From positions 1 through 7,887 of the forward strand of contig CALVCY010000142.1 in assembly GCA_944326175.1 (NCBI GenBank): a stretch of DNA of 7,887 nucleotides, given 5' to 3'. Positions 1 to 6,172 of the stretch are shown here, in pieces. Made by a program: the position numbers and the translations under genes. Below the pieces are notes generated by a model, which did no database searches, had not been told where the DNA came from, and saw only the letters and a list, made by a program, of their open reading frames with translations. The first letter of the stretch is position 1; each line of letters begins with the position of its first letter. The DNA comes from an uncultured Erysipelotrichaceae bacterium (GTDB lineage Bacteria; Bacillota_I; Bacilli_A; Erysipelotrichales; Erysipelotrichaceae).

Positions 1-74
1 TAAGCATTGAACAAGGTGGTCTTACCACAGTTTGGATTGCCGATAAATGCAATGGTCATCTGCTTTTCACTCAT
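1..74 (-). CDS. feoB: FeoB ferrous iron transporter, N-terminal end only (gene runs off the window)
   Basis: Only the first 24 codons are present. The peptide begins MSEKQMTIAFIGNPNCGKTT and continues LFNA. This is the start of the FeoB GTPase domain, and GNPNCGKTT is the G1/P-loop that binds GTP phosphates. FeoB is the inner-membrane Fe(II) uptake protein with an N-terminal G-protein domain. The ATG at 74 overlaps the feoA stop in an ATGA quartet, and GAGGTGG lies four bases upstream, so translational coupling to feoA is expected. The rest of the G domain and all membrane segments are outside the window. Identification is secure from the P-loop together with the feoA neighbour. Confidence 0.93.
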   Translation of the reverse strand, partial: MSEKQMTIAFIGNPNCGKTTLFNA

Positions 75-289
75 GCTTCCACCTCGATCCCTTTGCTGAT
101 ATCCGCACCAATGGCCAATCGTGTTCCGCGAACCATGATCACCATGATCCCATCCCCTTTTTTCGTAATGATCTTCAATGGGGTATGCTCGATCAATCCC
201 AATATGGATAAACGTTGTTCCAGTGCTGCATCCAGATGCAACTTGGATACATTGACGATCGCGCCGATCTTGCTTTGATTCAATGTCAT
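71..289 (-). CDS. feoA: FeoA, small SH3-like ferrous iron transport accessory protein
   Basis: The 72-residue product has the usual length of FeoA, a cytoplasmic SH3-fold protein needed for FeoB-dependent Fe(II) uptake. Family features visible are the central RLSILGLIEHTPLKI segment (the RLxxLGLxxGxxV-type hallmark), then the MVIMVRGTRLAIGADIS strand-turn-strand and a hydrophobic I-V ending. The ATG at 289 overlaps the stop of the upstream MATE gene in an ATGA quartet. A ribosome site, AGGGAG, lies eight bases upstream inside the end of that gene. The stop overlaps the feoB start in the same way. The gene therefore appears to be expressed only as part of the MATE-feoA-feoB transcript. Confidence 0.93.
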   Translation of the reverse strand: MTLNQSKIGAIVNVSKLHLDAALEQRLSILGLIEHTPLKIITKKGDGIMVIMVRGTRLAIGADISKGIEVEA

Positions 290-1677
290 GCACTTTTCTC
301 CCTTTGTGCCTTGGCAACGATTTCATTTAAATGGCGATAGGTTCGAGCAAACAATGTGGCTGTTACCGTGACGGCGATCACATCACATACCGGTTCGGCC
401 ATAAAGACTGCCATCGCTTGATCATGGGTCAACAAAAGTGGCATGATATAAATCAATGGGATCAATAAGATCACCTTACGCAACACCGCCAGAAACAATG
501 ATGTTTTGGCATTGCCCATCGCAACGAACGTCTGCTGACACGCAACTTGGATACCAAAGATGCCGGAAACGGCCATATAGGTACGCAATGCAGCACTACC
601 ATAGTCCATCATGGTCGTATCATTGCTAAATAACATCACAAACAATTGTGGGGTAAATACCGAAATCGCCCAGATCAGCATAGAATAGCTCACACATAAG
701 ATCAAAAGCCATTTAAAATTGGCTTTGATCCGATCCACTCTTCCGGCACCCAGATTAAACGAAACGATGGGTTGGGACCCTTGCGTCAAGCCTTGCAACG
801 GCAACATAGAAAATTGCATGACACTGCTTAAAATGGTCATCGCCCCGACCGCCATGGTCCCACCATATTTCAATAATTGTGTATTGAAGCAGATGTTGAT
901 CGCCGCTTCAGTAAACTGCATGACAAAGGGGGATAATCCAAGTGCGATACATGGCAGCATGATCGATGGATCAAATCCAAAAAAGCGATGTTCCAAGCGC
1001 ACATAGCTACGCCGGCTGCTTAAAAATACGATCACAAAAACACAGGATAACGCCTGAGAAATGATCGTTGCCCATGCGGCACCCGCTACACCCATATGGA
1101 ATACAAAAATAAAAATCGGATCAAGAATGATATTGGCAATGGCACCGATCAAAACAGATAACATCCCGGTCGTGGCATACCCTTGTGCATTGATGAATGC
1201 ATTCAACCCAAGGGCGCCTTGGACAAAAACGGTACCTAACGCATAAATACACATGTATTCCCATGCATAACCAATGGTCGAATCATCCGCACCAATCAAC
1301 AACAAGATGTCCCGACCAAAAAAGAGAATGAATATGGTCAAAATCAAGCCAAGGACGAATAAAACCACAAAAGAATTTCCTAAGATGCGCTGTGCCATTT
1401 CTTTTCGACCCCGACCTAATTCAATACTGGCCCGCGGGGCTGAACCAAACGACACCAATGCAGCAAAAGCGGATATACATAAAATAAACGGCATGCATAC
1501 GCCCACACCGGTCAATGCCAATGTACCGATACCTTCGATATGTCCGATATATGCGCGATCAACCACGTTATACAGCACATTGATCAATTGCGCGACAATG
1601 GCCGGTAAGGCCAGTTTGATGAGTAATTTCAACGGATCACCACTGGATAGATCCACTGCTTTGGATTCACTTGTCAT
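286..1677 (-). CDS. MATE family multidrug/cation efflux transporter, MepA-like
   Basis: About 463 residues, the normal length for a 12-helix MATE exporter that uses a Na+ or H+ gradient to expel drugs or metabolites across the membrane. The N-terminal stretch SGDPLKLLIKLALPAIVAQL, followed by INVLYNVVDRAYIGHI, is typical of the MepA-like branch. A second half-repeat is visible around GGTMAVGAMTILSSVMQFSM with QGLTQGSQPIVSFNLGAG, a characteristic MATE signature. A start at 1683 is possible, but its ATG abuts the ribosome site AGGGAGG with no spacer. The ATG at 1677 has a six-base spacer and is preferred. The gene heads an operon and its stop overlaps feoA by four bases. Substrate cannot be read from sequence; coupling to feoAB hints at a link with iron handling, but that is inference. 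Confidence 0.9.
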   Translation of the reverse strand: MTSESKAVDLSSGDPLKLLIKLALPAIVAQLINVLYNVVDRAYIGHIEGIGTLALTGVGVCMPFILCISAFAALVSFGSAPRASIELGRGRKEMAQRILGNSFVVLFVLGLILTIFILFFGRDILLLIGADDSTIGYAWEYMCIYALGTVFVQGALGLNAFINAQGYATTGMLSVLIGAIANIILDPIFIFVFHMGVAGAAWATIISQALSCVFVIVFLSSRRSYVRLEHRFFGFDPSIMLPCIALGLSPFVMQFTEAAINICFNTQLLKYGGTMAVGAMTILSSVMQFSMLPLQGLTQGSQPIVSFNLGAGRVDRIKANFKWLLILCVSYSMLIWAISVFTPQLFVMLFSNDTTMMDYGSAALRTYMAVSGIFGIQVACQQTFVAMGNAKTSLFLAVLRKVILLIPLIYIMPLLLTHDQAMAVFMAEPVCDVIAVTVTATLFARTYRHLNEIVAKAQREKSA

Positions 1678-1697
1678 ATGCATCCTCCCTTATTGCG

Positions 1698-1712
1698 TTT
1701 GATGCAATCAAA
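1698..1712. promoter_or_regulatory. Inverted repeat, candidate operator of the MATE-feoAB operon
   Basis: TTTGAT-GCA-ATCAAA, two perfect 6-base arms around 3 bases, lies between the predicted transcription start (about 1725) and the ribosome site. A repressor bound here would block the feo operon. It does not match a classical Fur box closely, so the binding protein is unknown. Confidence 0.35.
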
Positions 1713-1731
1713 ACTAAACGAAAACGAATTA

Positions 1732-1760
1732 ATGTTAATCCAAATGGATGATGGTTTCAA
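1732..1760 (-). promoter_or_regulatory. Predicted sigma-A promoter of the MATE-feoA-feoB operon
   Basis: On the minus strand TTGAAA (plus 1755-1760, 5 of 6 to the -35 consensus) is followed after exactly 17 bases by TAACAT (1732-1737, 4 of 6 to the -10). The predicted start near 1725 gives a leader of about 48 bases. The -35 sits in a small imperfect inverted repeat (AATGGAT at 1743-1749, ATCCATT at 1760-1766). Confidence 0.5.
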
Positions 1761-1769
1761 TCCATTGAC

Positions 1770-1806
1770 AAAAACCACCCGCTTGCCCTATGGGACAAGC
1801 GGGTGA
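1770..1806 (-). terminator. Rho-independent terminator after hsp20
   Basis: A strong hairpin pairs 1776-1788 with 1792-1805, 13 base pairs with one bulged base at 1795 and a TAT loop. On the minus strand the stem is followed by GGTTTTTGT, giving the U-tract. It lies 12 bases after the hsp20 stop. The other side also has a T run (1807-1811), but no plus-strand gene ends here, so it mainly separates hsp20 from the MATE-feo operon. Confidence 0.85.
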
Positions 1807-1817
1807 TTTTTGATCGA

Positions 1818-2222
1818 CTATTCGATGGTGATCCCACCATTGCGTGAGGCTTCAGTGGGTTTTCTTAGAGATATTACCAAGTTGAAGCCGTCATACTTGG
1901 CAGTGACATCTGCAGAAGTGATACGTCGATCCACAGCAAAATGACGAGTCATATTGGGATAAATGCGTTCCTTATGGACCAGTTCTCCATAGTTTTTTCG
2001 TTCGTTATCGGATGCGTGAGTGGCACAGACCACCAAATCCCCATCTTTAAGATCAACGTGGATCTCACCCTTGTTGAATCCAGGCAATTCAATATCGTAG
2101 ATGTAATATTGACTGGTCTGGTAGATATCGGCACGCATCAATGGCTTGACCACGTTGGCAAAATCCGGAAACTGTTCCATCATCTTGCGGAATGCATTGT
2201 TGAATTCATCAAAATAATTCAT
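1818..2222 (-). CDS. Small heat shock protein, Hsp20/alpha-crystallin family
   Basis: The 134-residue protein is a cytoplasmic ATP-independent holdase that forms oligomers and binds unfolding proteins. An N-terminal amphipathic segment (about 1-28, MNYFDEFNNAFRKMMEQF) precedes an alpha-crystallin domain beginning near ADIYQTSQYYIYDIELPGF. That domain includes a beta6-like NMTRHFAVDRRI region and the AKYDGFNLVISL stretch, which replaces the more common A-x-x-x-N-G-V-L form. The C-terminus GGITIE supplies an IxI motif, used for oligomer contacts. The start has AAGGAGAG a few bases upstream. The gene is monocistronic, with a CIRCE operator and promoter upstream and a terminator downstream, so HrcA-controlled heat induction is expected. 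Confidence 0.92.
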   Translation of the reverse strand: MNYFDEFNNAFRKMMEQFPDFANVVKPLMRADIYQTSQYYIYDIELPGFNKGEIHVDLKDGDLVVCATHASDNERKNYGELVHKERIYPNMTRHFAVDRRITSADVTAKYDGFNLVISLRKPTEASRNGGITIE

Positions 2223-2232
2223 GGTTCTCTCC

Positions 2233-2254
2233 TTGTTTCATTCAATTGAAACAA
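2233..2254 (-). promoter_or_regulatory. 5'-terminal mRNA hairpin next to the hsp20 ribosome site
   Basis: Perfect 8-base arms TTGTTTCA and TGAAACAA flank a 6-base loop. The predicted transcription start (about 2252) puts the hairpin at the very 5' end of the mRNA, and its 3' arm ends at the first bases of AAGGAG. It could stabilise the message or act in a temperature-dependent way; the SD core itself is not paired. Confidence 0.4.
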
Positions 2255-2258
2255 ACCC

Positions 2259-2264
2259 ATTATA
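2259..2264 (-). promoter_or_regulatory. -10 element of hsp20
   Basis: A perfect TATAAT reads on the minus strand, 36 bases upstream of the hsp20 ATG. No good TTGACA-like -35 is seen at 16-18 bases; that position falls inside the CIRCE element. Confidence 0.6.
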
Positions 2265-2272
2265 CACAGATT

Positions 2273-2299
2273 TTAGCAATCACATTAATAGAGTGCTAA
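2273..2299. promoter_or_regulatory. CIRCE element (HrcA operator) of hsp20
   Basis: TTAGCAATC, 9 bases, GAGTGCTAA matches the CIRCE consensus TTAGCACTC-N9-GAGTGCTAA with one mismatch in 18. It covers the -35 and spacer region of the hsp20 promoter, the position at which HrcA repression would work. HrcA itself is not encoded in this window. Confidence 0.88.
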
Positions 2300-2316
2300 A
2301 TTCACATATTTTTCCA

Positions 2317-3162
2317 CTATCCGATGCCGTGCCATTCCTGTTCGTTCTTGTAGGAATGCATGTCATACCATGTACTCGATACAGCCGACATCCCACCATC
2401 GCAGACCAATGACGTCCCGGTGATGTTTTTGGCCTTATCACCTAACAGAAACAATACGGCATCCGCCACGTCTTCCCCGCTGCCATAGCGGTTCAATGGG
2501 GTATGTTTGAGCAAACTGTCGAAGTGATAAGACGTTATCGGATCGACCGCTTTGACATATTGGACGATCTGCTCGGTCAGGATCGTTTTCGGGAAGCACC
2601 ACGTTGCAACGGATATTCTGATTGCCATATTGCACGGCAACTTCTTTGGAAAGACAATTCAATGCCGCCTTGCAGGCACCATAGGCGGCTGCTCCATCCT
2701 CTGCGCCAAGGGAAGCCGTAGAACTGACATTAACGATCGATCCGCCACCGCCTTTGATCATATGCGGCAGTACATATTTCATCAACAGAAAATACCCGCG
2801 CAGATCGATACGGAAATGTTTGTCCCACAACTCGGCCGATGTGTCGATGATCTGCCCTTCCGGCGCTTGGAAATAGGCGCAATTGGCCAATAAGTCGATC
2901 CGTCCGAAATGGGCAATGGTCTTTTCGGCCAATGCGTTCAAGGACTGCTCATCGCCAAGATTGATGGGAATGAAGATGGCTTCTGCCCCAAGCGCACAGA
3001 GTTCTTCCGCGCGTTACGCGCCACTGGAATCTAAATCAGCGACGACGACTTTAGCGCCATTTTCAGCTAATTTTTGGCGATTTGGGAACCGTTCCCGCCG
3101 GCGCCTTTGCCGGCAGCTAAGGAAACGATGGCAACTTTGTCTTTAAGTCAATAATCGATCAT
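2317..3162 (-). pseudogene. Decayed short-chain dehydrogenase/reductase (SDR) gene
   Basis: Joined across frames, the minus strand encodes a nearly complete classical SDR, an NAD(P)-dependent oxidoreductase. It has an N-terminal KVAIVS plus glycine-rich nucleotide loop, KVVVADLD (beta-2 acidic end), the INVSS-type catalytic serine strand in GGSIVNVSSTASLG, and an intact Y-x-x-x-K in AAYGACKAALN. The C-terminal NITGTSLVCDGGM is typical of the family. Lesions seen are a TGA at codon 5 (3148-3150), a one-base loss in an A run near 3071-3075, a TAA in frame at 3014-3016, and an extra C in a CCC run at 2591-2593. An AGAGG ribosome site still precedes the ATG at 3162. The substrate is unknown. Sequencing errors could explain the homopolymer shifts but hardly both stops. 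The gene looks more GC-rich than its neighbours. Confidence 0.85.
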
Positions 3163-3267
3163 GTTCAACCTCTTATATGTGATCATCTGGAATAGATGCG
3201 ATACATTCACGTTAAAGCAGACGTATATCAAATACAATGGATGGATATATCATTTCACAAAGAATTC

Positions 3268-3298
3268 AAAAAATGGTTTAACCATAATGGTTAAACCA
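3268..3298 (-). terminator. Rho-independent terminator of uppP built from two motif copies
   Basis: On the minus strand TGGTTTAACCA, TTA, TGGTTAAACCA forms a perfect 11-base-pair hairpin with a 3-base loop, followed by TTTTTT (plus 3268-3273). Each arm is itself a near-palindrome and a copy of the dispersed repeat. The uppP stop codon TAA (3291-3293) lies within the first arm. The stem is AT-rich for a terminator. Confidence 0.75.
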
Positions 3299-4142
3299 GA
3301 TGCATCCCAAAACTGACCAATACGACAATACCGAGAATGATGCGATAATAGCCAAACACGGTAAAGTCATGCTTGCGAATGTATCCCATCAAAAAGCGGA
3401 TCACCACAATCGATGTGATAAATGCAACGACCATTCCTGTCAATAAAATCATCGCTTCACTGGTGGTAAACACCAAACCAAACTTGATCAATTTGAGCAA
3501 GGAGGCACCAAACATGACCGGAATGGCCAGAAAAAACGTGAATTCTGCAGCGACTGAACGGGATACTCCCAGCATCAATGCCCCGACGATGGTTGCACCA
3601 GAGCGGCTGGTTCCCGGGAATATGGCCGCAATCAACTGGAAAATCCCAATAATCAATACCGTTTTGTAATCCAGTGCTTCCAATGATGCAACCAACGGCG
3701 TCTTGTGTTTTTGGATCCGCTCCACGATGATAAATGCCACACCAAACACGATCAGTGCCAGTGCAACCACCACATAGTTATAGAACAATTCCTCCAACAC
3801 CTCATCAAGCAACAATCCAACGATCGCTGCCGGCACACAGGCCACCAGTATTTTCAACCATAAATCAAAAATCGGTTTTTTGACGTGGGATAACCATCCA
3901 CTTTGAGTCAATGGCGTATCGGTGGTTTTAGCAAACGGCCAGATCTGCTTAAAATACAAAACCACCACCGCTAAAATCGCACCCAACTGGATCACCACTT
4001 CAAACATGGAATAGAAATCTTCTGAAACATTCAGTGGCATGATTTCGTTGAGCAATATCATATGTCCGGTACTGGAGATCGGCAACCACTCGGTAATACC
4101 TTCCACCAGACCAAAAAAAATGGCTTGGATCAATTCGAGCAT
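3291..4142 (-). CDS. uppP: Undecaprenyl-diphosphatase UppP (BacA family)
   Basis: The product (283 residues) is an integral membrane phosphatase that removes a phosphate from undecaprenyl diphosphate, recycling the lipid carrier for peptidoglycan and other wall polymers. It can confer bacitracin tolerance. The N-terminus holds the (E/Q)-x-x-x-E type motif and GITEWLPISSTGH (about residues 15-27). The second signature PGTSRSGATI lies in the middle of the chain; both form the active site. Multiple hydrophobic helices follow the usual pattern and the length is normal. An upstream ATG at 4169 is in frame, but AAAGGAAG lies just before the ATG at 4142, so the later start is chosen. The gene starts 43 bases after the kinase-like gene, so the two are probably co-transcribed. 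Confidence 0.94.
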   Translation of the reverse strand: MLELIQAIFFGLVEGITEWLPISSTGHMILLNEIMPLNVSEDFYSMFEVVIQLGAILAVVVLYFKQIWPFAKTTDTPLTQSGWLSHVKKPIFDLWLKILVACVPAAIVGLLLDEVLEELFYNYVVVALALIVFGVAFIIVERIQKHKTPLVASLEALDYKTVLIIGIFQLIAAIFPGTSRSGATIVGALMLGVSRSVAAEFTFFLAIPVMFGASLLKLIKFGLVFTTSEAMILLTGMVVAFITSIVVIRFLMGYIRKHDFTVFGYYRIILGIVVLVSFGMHLV

Positions 4143-4185
4143 AACTGCTTCCTTTCTGATACAAGCCATTATTGTACGGATTCTT

Positions 4186-4785
4186 CTACTTCACTTCAAC
4201 TGTTTCACAAAAACGTTGATACGCATGTTCGATCGTATCGACCGCAAAATCCAAGCCACGGTCGGTATTGATCAGTAAATCAAAGTTATACACGGCGCCC
4301 CATTTGTAACCAGTGAAATATTCATAGTAGCCGCTGCGCTTTTTATCCATTTTTTTGACATAGGCGCGGTAATCATTGGTCTCGACGCCGTATTCTTCCT
4401 TGACCCGCTGGATGCGTCGATCCAATGATCCGTAGCAATACACTTTCAACGCCACTTCATTGGGCAAGATATAGTCAGCACAGCGTCCGACGATGATACA
4501 GGGCTTTTGTGCCGCCTCACGAATGACTTCGCTTTGGGCAATGAACACCTGATCGCTCAGTGGTACGGCCAATCCGTTGCCGGCCAGTCCCAGATCGAAA
4601 TTTGCAAAGAAACCATGGGTTTCCCGTGATTCGATATCTTTGATGTACTCTTTGCTCAAGCCGGTCACTTTGGCCGTTTCCTCGATGATCTTTTTATCAT
4701 AGAGCGGTAGATTGAGCTTTTCGGAAAGCTTTTCGGCAATCAAATGACCGCCTGATCCGTATTGACGTCCGATAACGATGACCAT
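4186..4785 (-). CDS. Cytidylate-kinase-like family protein
   Basis: The 199-residue product matches the Cmk-like P-loop family common in anaerobic Firmicutes. The N-terminus MVIVIGRQYGSGGHLIAEKL is a P-loop variant in which GSGG-H replaces the usual GSGKS. DKKIIEETAKVTGLS resembles the nucleoside-binding region of cytidylate kinase. CIIVGRCADYIL and the basic lid-like DRRIQRVKEEYGV, followed by KKMDKKRSGYYEYFTG, fit the family, as does a C-terminal DLLINT strand. The expected activity is phosphoryl transfer to a nucleotide in the cytoplasm, but members of this branch are poorly characterised and CMP is only a guess. A strong AAGGAGG precedes the ATG. It is the first gene of a unit with uppP. 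The canonical Cmk gene is probably elsewhere. Confidence 0.82.
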   Translation of the reverse strand: MVIVIGRQYGSGGHLIAEKLSEKLNLPLYDKKIIEETAKVTGLSKEYIKDIESRETHGFFANFDLGLAGNGLAVPLSDQVFIAQSEVIREAAQKPCIIVGRCADYILPNEVALKVYCYGSLDRRIQRVKEEYGVETNDYRAYVKKMDKKRSGYYEYFTGYKWGAVYNFDLLINTDRGLDFAVDTIEHAYQRFCETVEVK

Positions 4786-4822
4786 AGGTTCTATCCTCCT
4801 TGAAACGTTGATCTCTACTTTT

Positions 4823-4828
4823 ATTTTA
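4823..4828 (-). promoter_or_regulatory. Possible -10 element for the kinase-like gene/uppP
   Basis: TAAAAT on the minus strand, 5 of 6 to the -10 consensus, lies 38 bases before the ATG at 4785. No convincing -35 is found at 16-18 bases, so this is weak. Confidence 0.3.
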
Positions 4829-4901
4829 ACGCGAAATGAAAATCATGCGCGTGTGTTTTCACATCATCGCATTTTTGTTTCATCAATGGTTCAAACCATT
4901 T

Positions 4902-4928
4902 AAAAAGGTGATGTGTGAAACATCACCT
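4902..4928 (-). terminator. Rho-independent terminator of rubrerythrin
   Basis: On the minus strand AGGTGATGT, TTCAC, ACATCACCT forms a perfect 9-base-pair hairpin (4906-4928) followed by TTTT (plus 4902-4905). It starts 15 bases after the rubrerythrin stop. Copies of the dispersed near-palindrome flank it at 4887-4898 and 4928-4938. Confidence 0.85.
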
Positions 4929-4943
4929 GGTTGAACCATACGA

Positions 4944-5486
4944 TCAATAGTTTTCGACCAATACCTGGAAGTAGCTTTGAGCATGGTGGCAGACCGGGCA
5001 TTCAGCCGGTGCGGATTTGCCGACCACGACATGACCGCAATTGCGGCATTCCCAAACGACTTCGTCGTCTTTTTCAAAGACTTTCTTGGTTTCGACATTG
5101 CTTAACAGTTTGTTGTAGCGTTCTTCATGACGTTTTTCGATCGCGCCGACGCCTTCAAACTGAGCAGCCAGTTCGTCAAAGCCTTCTTCACGGGCTTCTT
5201 TGGCCATGCGCGCGTACATGTCGGTCCATTCGAAGTTTTCACCGGCCGCAGCATCCTTGAGGTTTTCGCTGGTCGTGGGGACGGCACCGCCATGCAATGC
5301 TTTGAACCATAATTCAGCATGTTCCTTTTCATTGGCAGCGGTTTCGGTGAAGATGGCAGCAATCTGTTCGTAGCCTTCTTTTTTGGCTTTGGAAGCATAG
5401 AACGTGTACTTGTTGCGTGCTTGAGATTCACCGGCAAATGCTTCTTTCAGATTGGCTTCGGTTTTGGTACCTTTCAAATCTTTCAT
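4944..5486 (-). CDS. rbr: Rubrerythrin (diiron peroxidase with C-terminal rubredoxin domain)
   Basis: The 180-residue protein has the standard rubrerythrin layout. A four-helix ferritin-like domain (about 1-130) carries diiron ligand candidates E20 ([11 protein letters not shown]), E53 and H56 (NEKEHAELW), and E117 and H120 ([10 protein letters not shown]), with another acidic residue around 83-97. A rubredoxin-like domain (about 140-180) has CRNCGH (C147, C150) and CPVCHH (C163, C166) for a single iron. Rubrerythrin reduces hydrogen peroxide in the cytoplasm of anaerobes, with electrons passing through the rubredoxin site. CAAGGAGGA precedes the ATG. The gene follows an unrelated membrane protein gene by 55 bases and ends in its own terminator. 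No PerR box was recognised upstream. Confidence 0.95.
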   Translation of the reverse strand: MKDLKGTKTEANLKEAFAGESQARNKYTFYASKAKKEGYEQIAAIFTETAANEKEHAELWFKALHGGAVPTTSENLKDAAAGENFEWTDMYARMAKEAREEGFDELAAQFEGVGAIEKRHEERYNKLLSNVETKKVFEKDDEVVWECRNCGHVVVGKSAPAECPVCHHAQSYFQVLVENY

Positions 5487-5501
5487 GTGTGTTCCTCCTT
5501 G

Positions 5502-5525
5502 CTTGATTTGAATCTTGATTTGAAT
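5502..5525. repeat. Tandem 12-base duplication upstream of rubrerythrin
   Basis: CTTGATTTGAAT occurs twice head-to-tail with no mismatch (5502-5513 and 5514-5525), just upstream of the rubrerythrin ribosome site. It may be a slippage duplication or two binding half-sites. Confidence 0.8.
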
Positions 5526-5532
5526 ATGGTTG

Positions 5533-5553
5533 AACCATCGTTTAATGATGGTT
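5533..5553 (-). other. Hairpin at the end of the membrane protein gene, without a U-tract
   Basis: AACCATC and GATGGTT pair (7 bases, 7-base loop) and enclose the stop codon at 5542-5544. The left arm is shared with the motif copy at 5527-5537. No T run follows on the minus strand, so efficient termination is doubtful and read-through into rubrerythrin is possible. Confidence 0.4.
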
Positions 5554-6102
5554 GGAGCGATAGATCAATGCTTTGATGTAGGTAAAGGATGCAATGGTCA
5601 AACCAATGCCAAATGCCCAACAGCACAGTGTCATGAACCAGTCAAAGTGCGAAATATAGGCATTGGCAACGATCAATATGGCCAATAACAATAATAAAAC
5701 GGTTTTGGTGATCAGCCGGCCTTTGGACTCGGAAGCATTGAGTTCATCTTTACCGATCCATTCGTCTAATTTGACCGGGATCTGGCTGCAGGTGGATAAA
5801 AATGAGCGAAATCGCCATTCCATCAATGCATAGACCAATAAAGCCAATAGTGGTCCAACCACCATCAAATGGGGATATTTTTCATACGAGAGGGACATCA
5901 CCAATACCGCCAATGCCAGGGCGATGAAAAAGCGCTGGGCATAGATGGTATACGTCTTAGTGTCGACGGTGGTGATCACATAGGCTTTTTTGAAGATCAC
6001 ATCGTAATAGATCGCTCTGTTTTTTTTGTCGCGATAAATATGCATCCCCCTTAACGGTGGGGTTTGATTTTTGTTGGAAGTGGGATTGCGTTGAATCATC
6101 AT
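5542..6102 (-). CDS. Unrecognised four-helix membrane protein
   Basis: The product is about 186 residues and is not assigned to a family. After a polar N-terminus ([19 protein letters not shown]) and a basic-acidic segment come two close hydrophobic stretches, [14 protein letters not shown] and [17 protein letters not shown] polar loop with [17 protein letters not shown] follows, then two more stretches, [16 protein letters not shown] and [20 protein letters not shown], and a short basic tail. This suggests four helices with both ends on the same side. An upstream ATG at 6132 lies inside the predicted -10 element. The ATG at 6102 is preferred, with GAGGTG 11 bases upstream; the ATG at 6099 is an alternative. 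The gene is divergent from the PAP2 gene. No function is proposed. Confidence 0.7.
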   Translation of the reverse strand: MMIQRNPTSNKNQTPPLRGMHIYRDKKNRAIYYDVIFKKAYVITTVDTKTYTIYAQRFFIALALAVLVMSLSYEKYPHLMVVGPLLALLVYALMEWRFRSFLSTCSQIPVKLDEWIGKDELNASESKGRLITKTVLLLLLAILIVANAYISHFDWFMTLCCWAFGIGLTIASFTYIKALIYRSNHH

Positions 6103-6130
6103 AATGTCGAAAACACCTCGTCTCAAAACC

Positions 6131-6139
6131 ATTATAGCA
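6131..6139 (-). promoter_or_regulatory. Extended -10 promoter of the membrane protein gene
   Basis: On the minus strand TGCTATAAT is a perfect extended -10 (TGnTATAAT). Transcription would start near 6124, about 22 bases before the ATG at 6102. No -35 match is evident, as is common for extended -10 promoters. Confidence 0.6.
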
Positions 6140-6160
6140 AGTTATGGTCAAACCATGGCA

Positions 6161-6166
6161 TATAAT
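6161..6166 (+). promoter_or_regulatory. -10 element of the PAP2 gene, giving a leaderless transcript
   Basis: A perfect TATAAT. Counting seven bases on puts +1 at 6173, the A of the PAP2 ATG. A copy of the near-palindrome (6145-6155) fills the spacer where an operator would act. The -35 is poor (AAGTTA at a 16-base spacing). Confidence 0.6.
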
Positions 6167-6172
6167 AGTTTT

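Noticed and set aside
17..27. TGGTCTTACCA, similar to the dispersed repeat
   Set aside because: It encodes the invariant FeoB P-loop codons (GKTT) and lacks the AACCA/GACCA arm, so it was not counted.
855..865. TGGTCCCACCA in the MATE gene, and similar weak forms at 2142-2152, 6333-6344, 6570-6581, 7090-7100 and 7267-7277
   Set aside because: Each departs from the strict pattern, in a fixed arm base or in the spacer length; they were left out to keep the count conservative, though some may be decayed copies.
719..1702. Plus-strand open frames opposite the MATE gene
   Set aside because: They are antisense to a full-length, well-recognised transporter, lack ribosome sites and show no family features.
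3088..3100. GGGAACCGTTCCC palindrome in the SDR remnant
   Set aside because: It encodes the glycine-rich nucleotide-binding loop and is a single occurrence, so no regulatory role is claimed.
3163..3290. Search for a gene or clear promoter between uppP and the SDR remnant
   Set aside because: 128 AT-rich bases; apart from the SDR ribosome site and the uppP terminator, no convincing -35/-10 pair, RNA gene or ORF was seen.
4883..5437. Other-frame ORFs on both strands across rubrerythrin
   Set aside because: They overlap a conserved complete gene and give low-complexity, Lys/Arg/Ser-rich products.
6104..6172. Upstream in-frame ATGs for PAP2 (6104 and 6155)
   Set aside because: They lie before or inside the -10 box and add a non-conserved N-terminus without a ribosome site.
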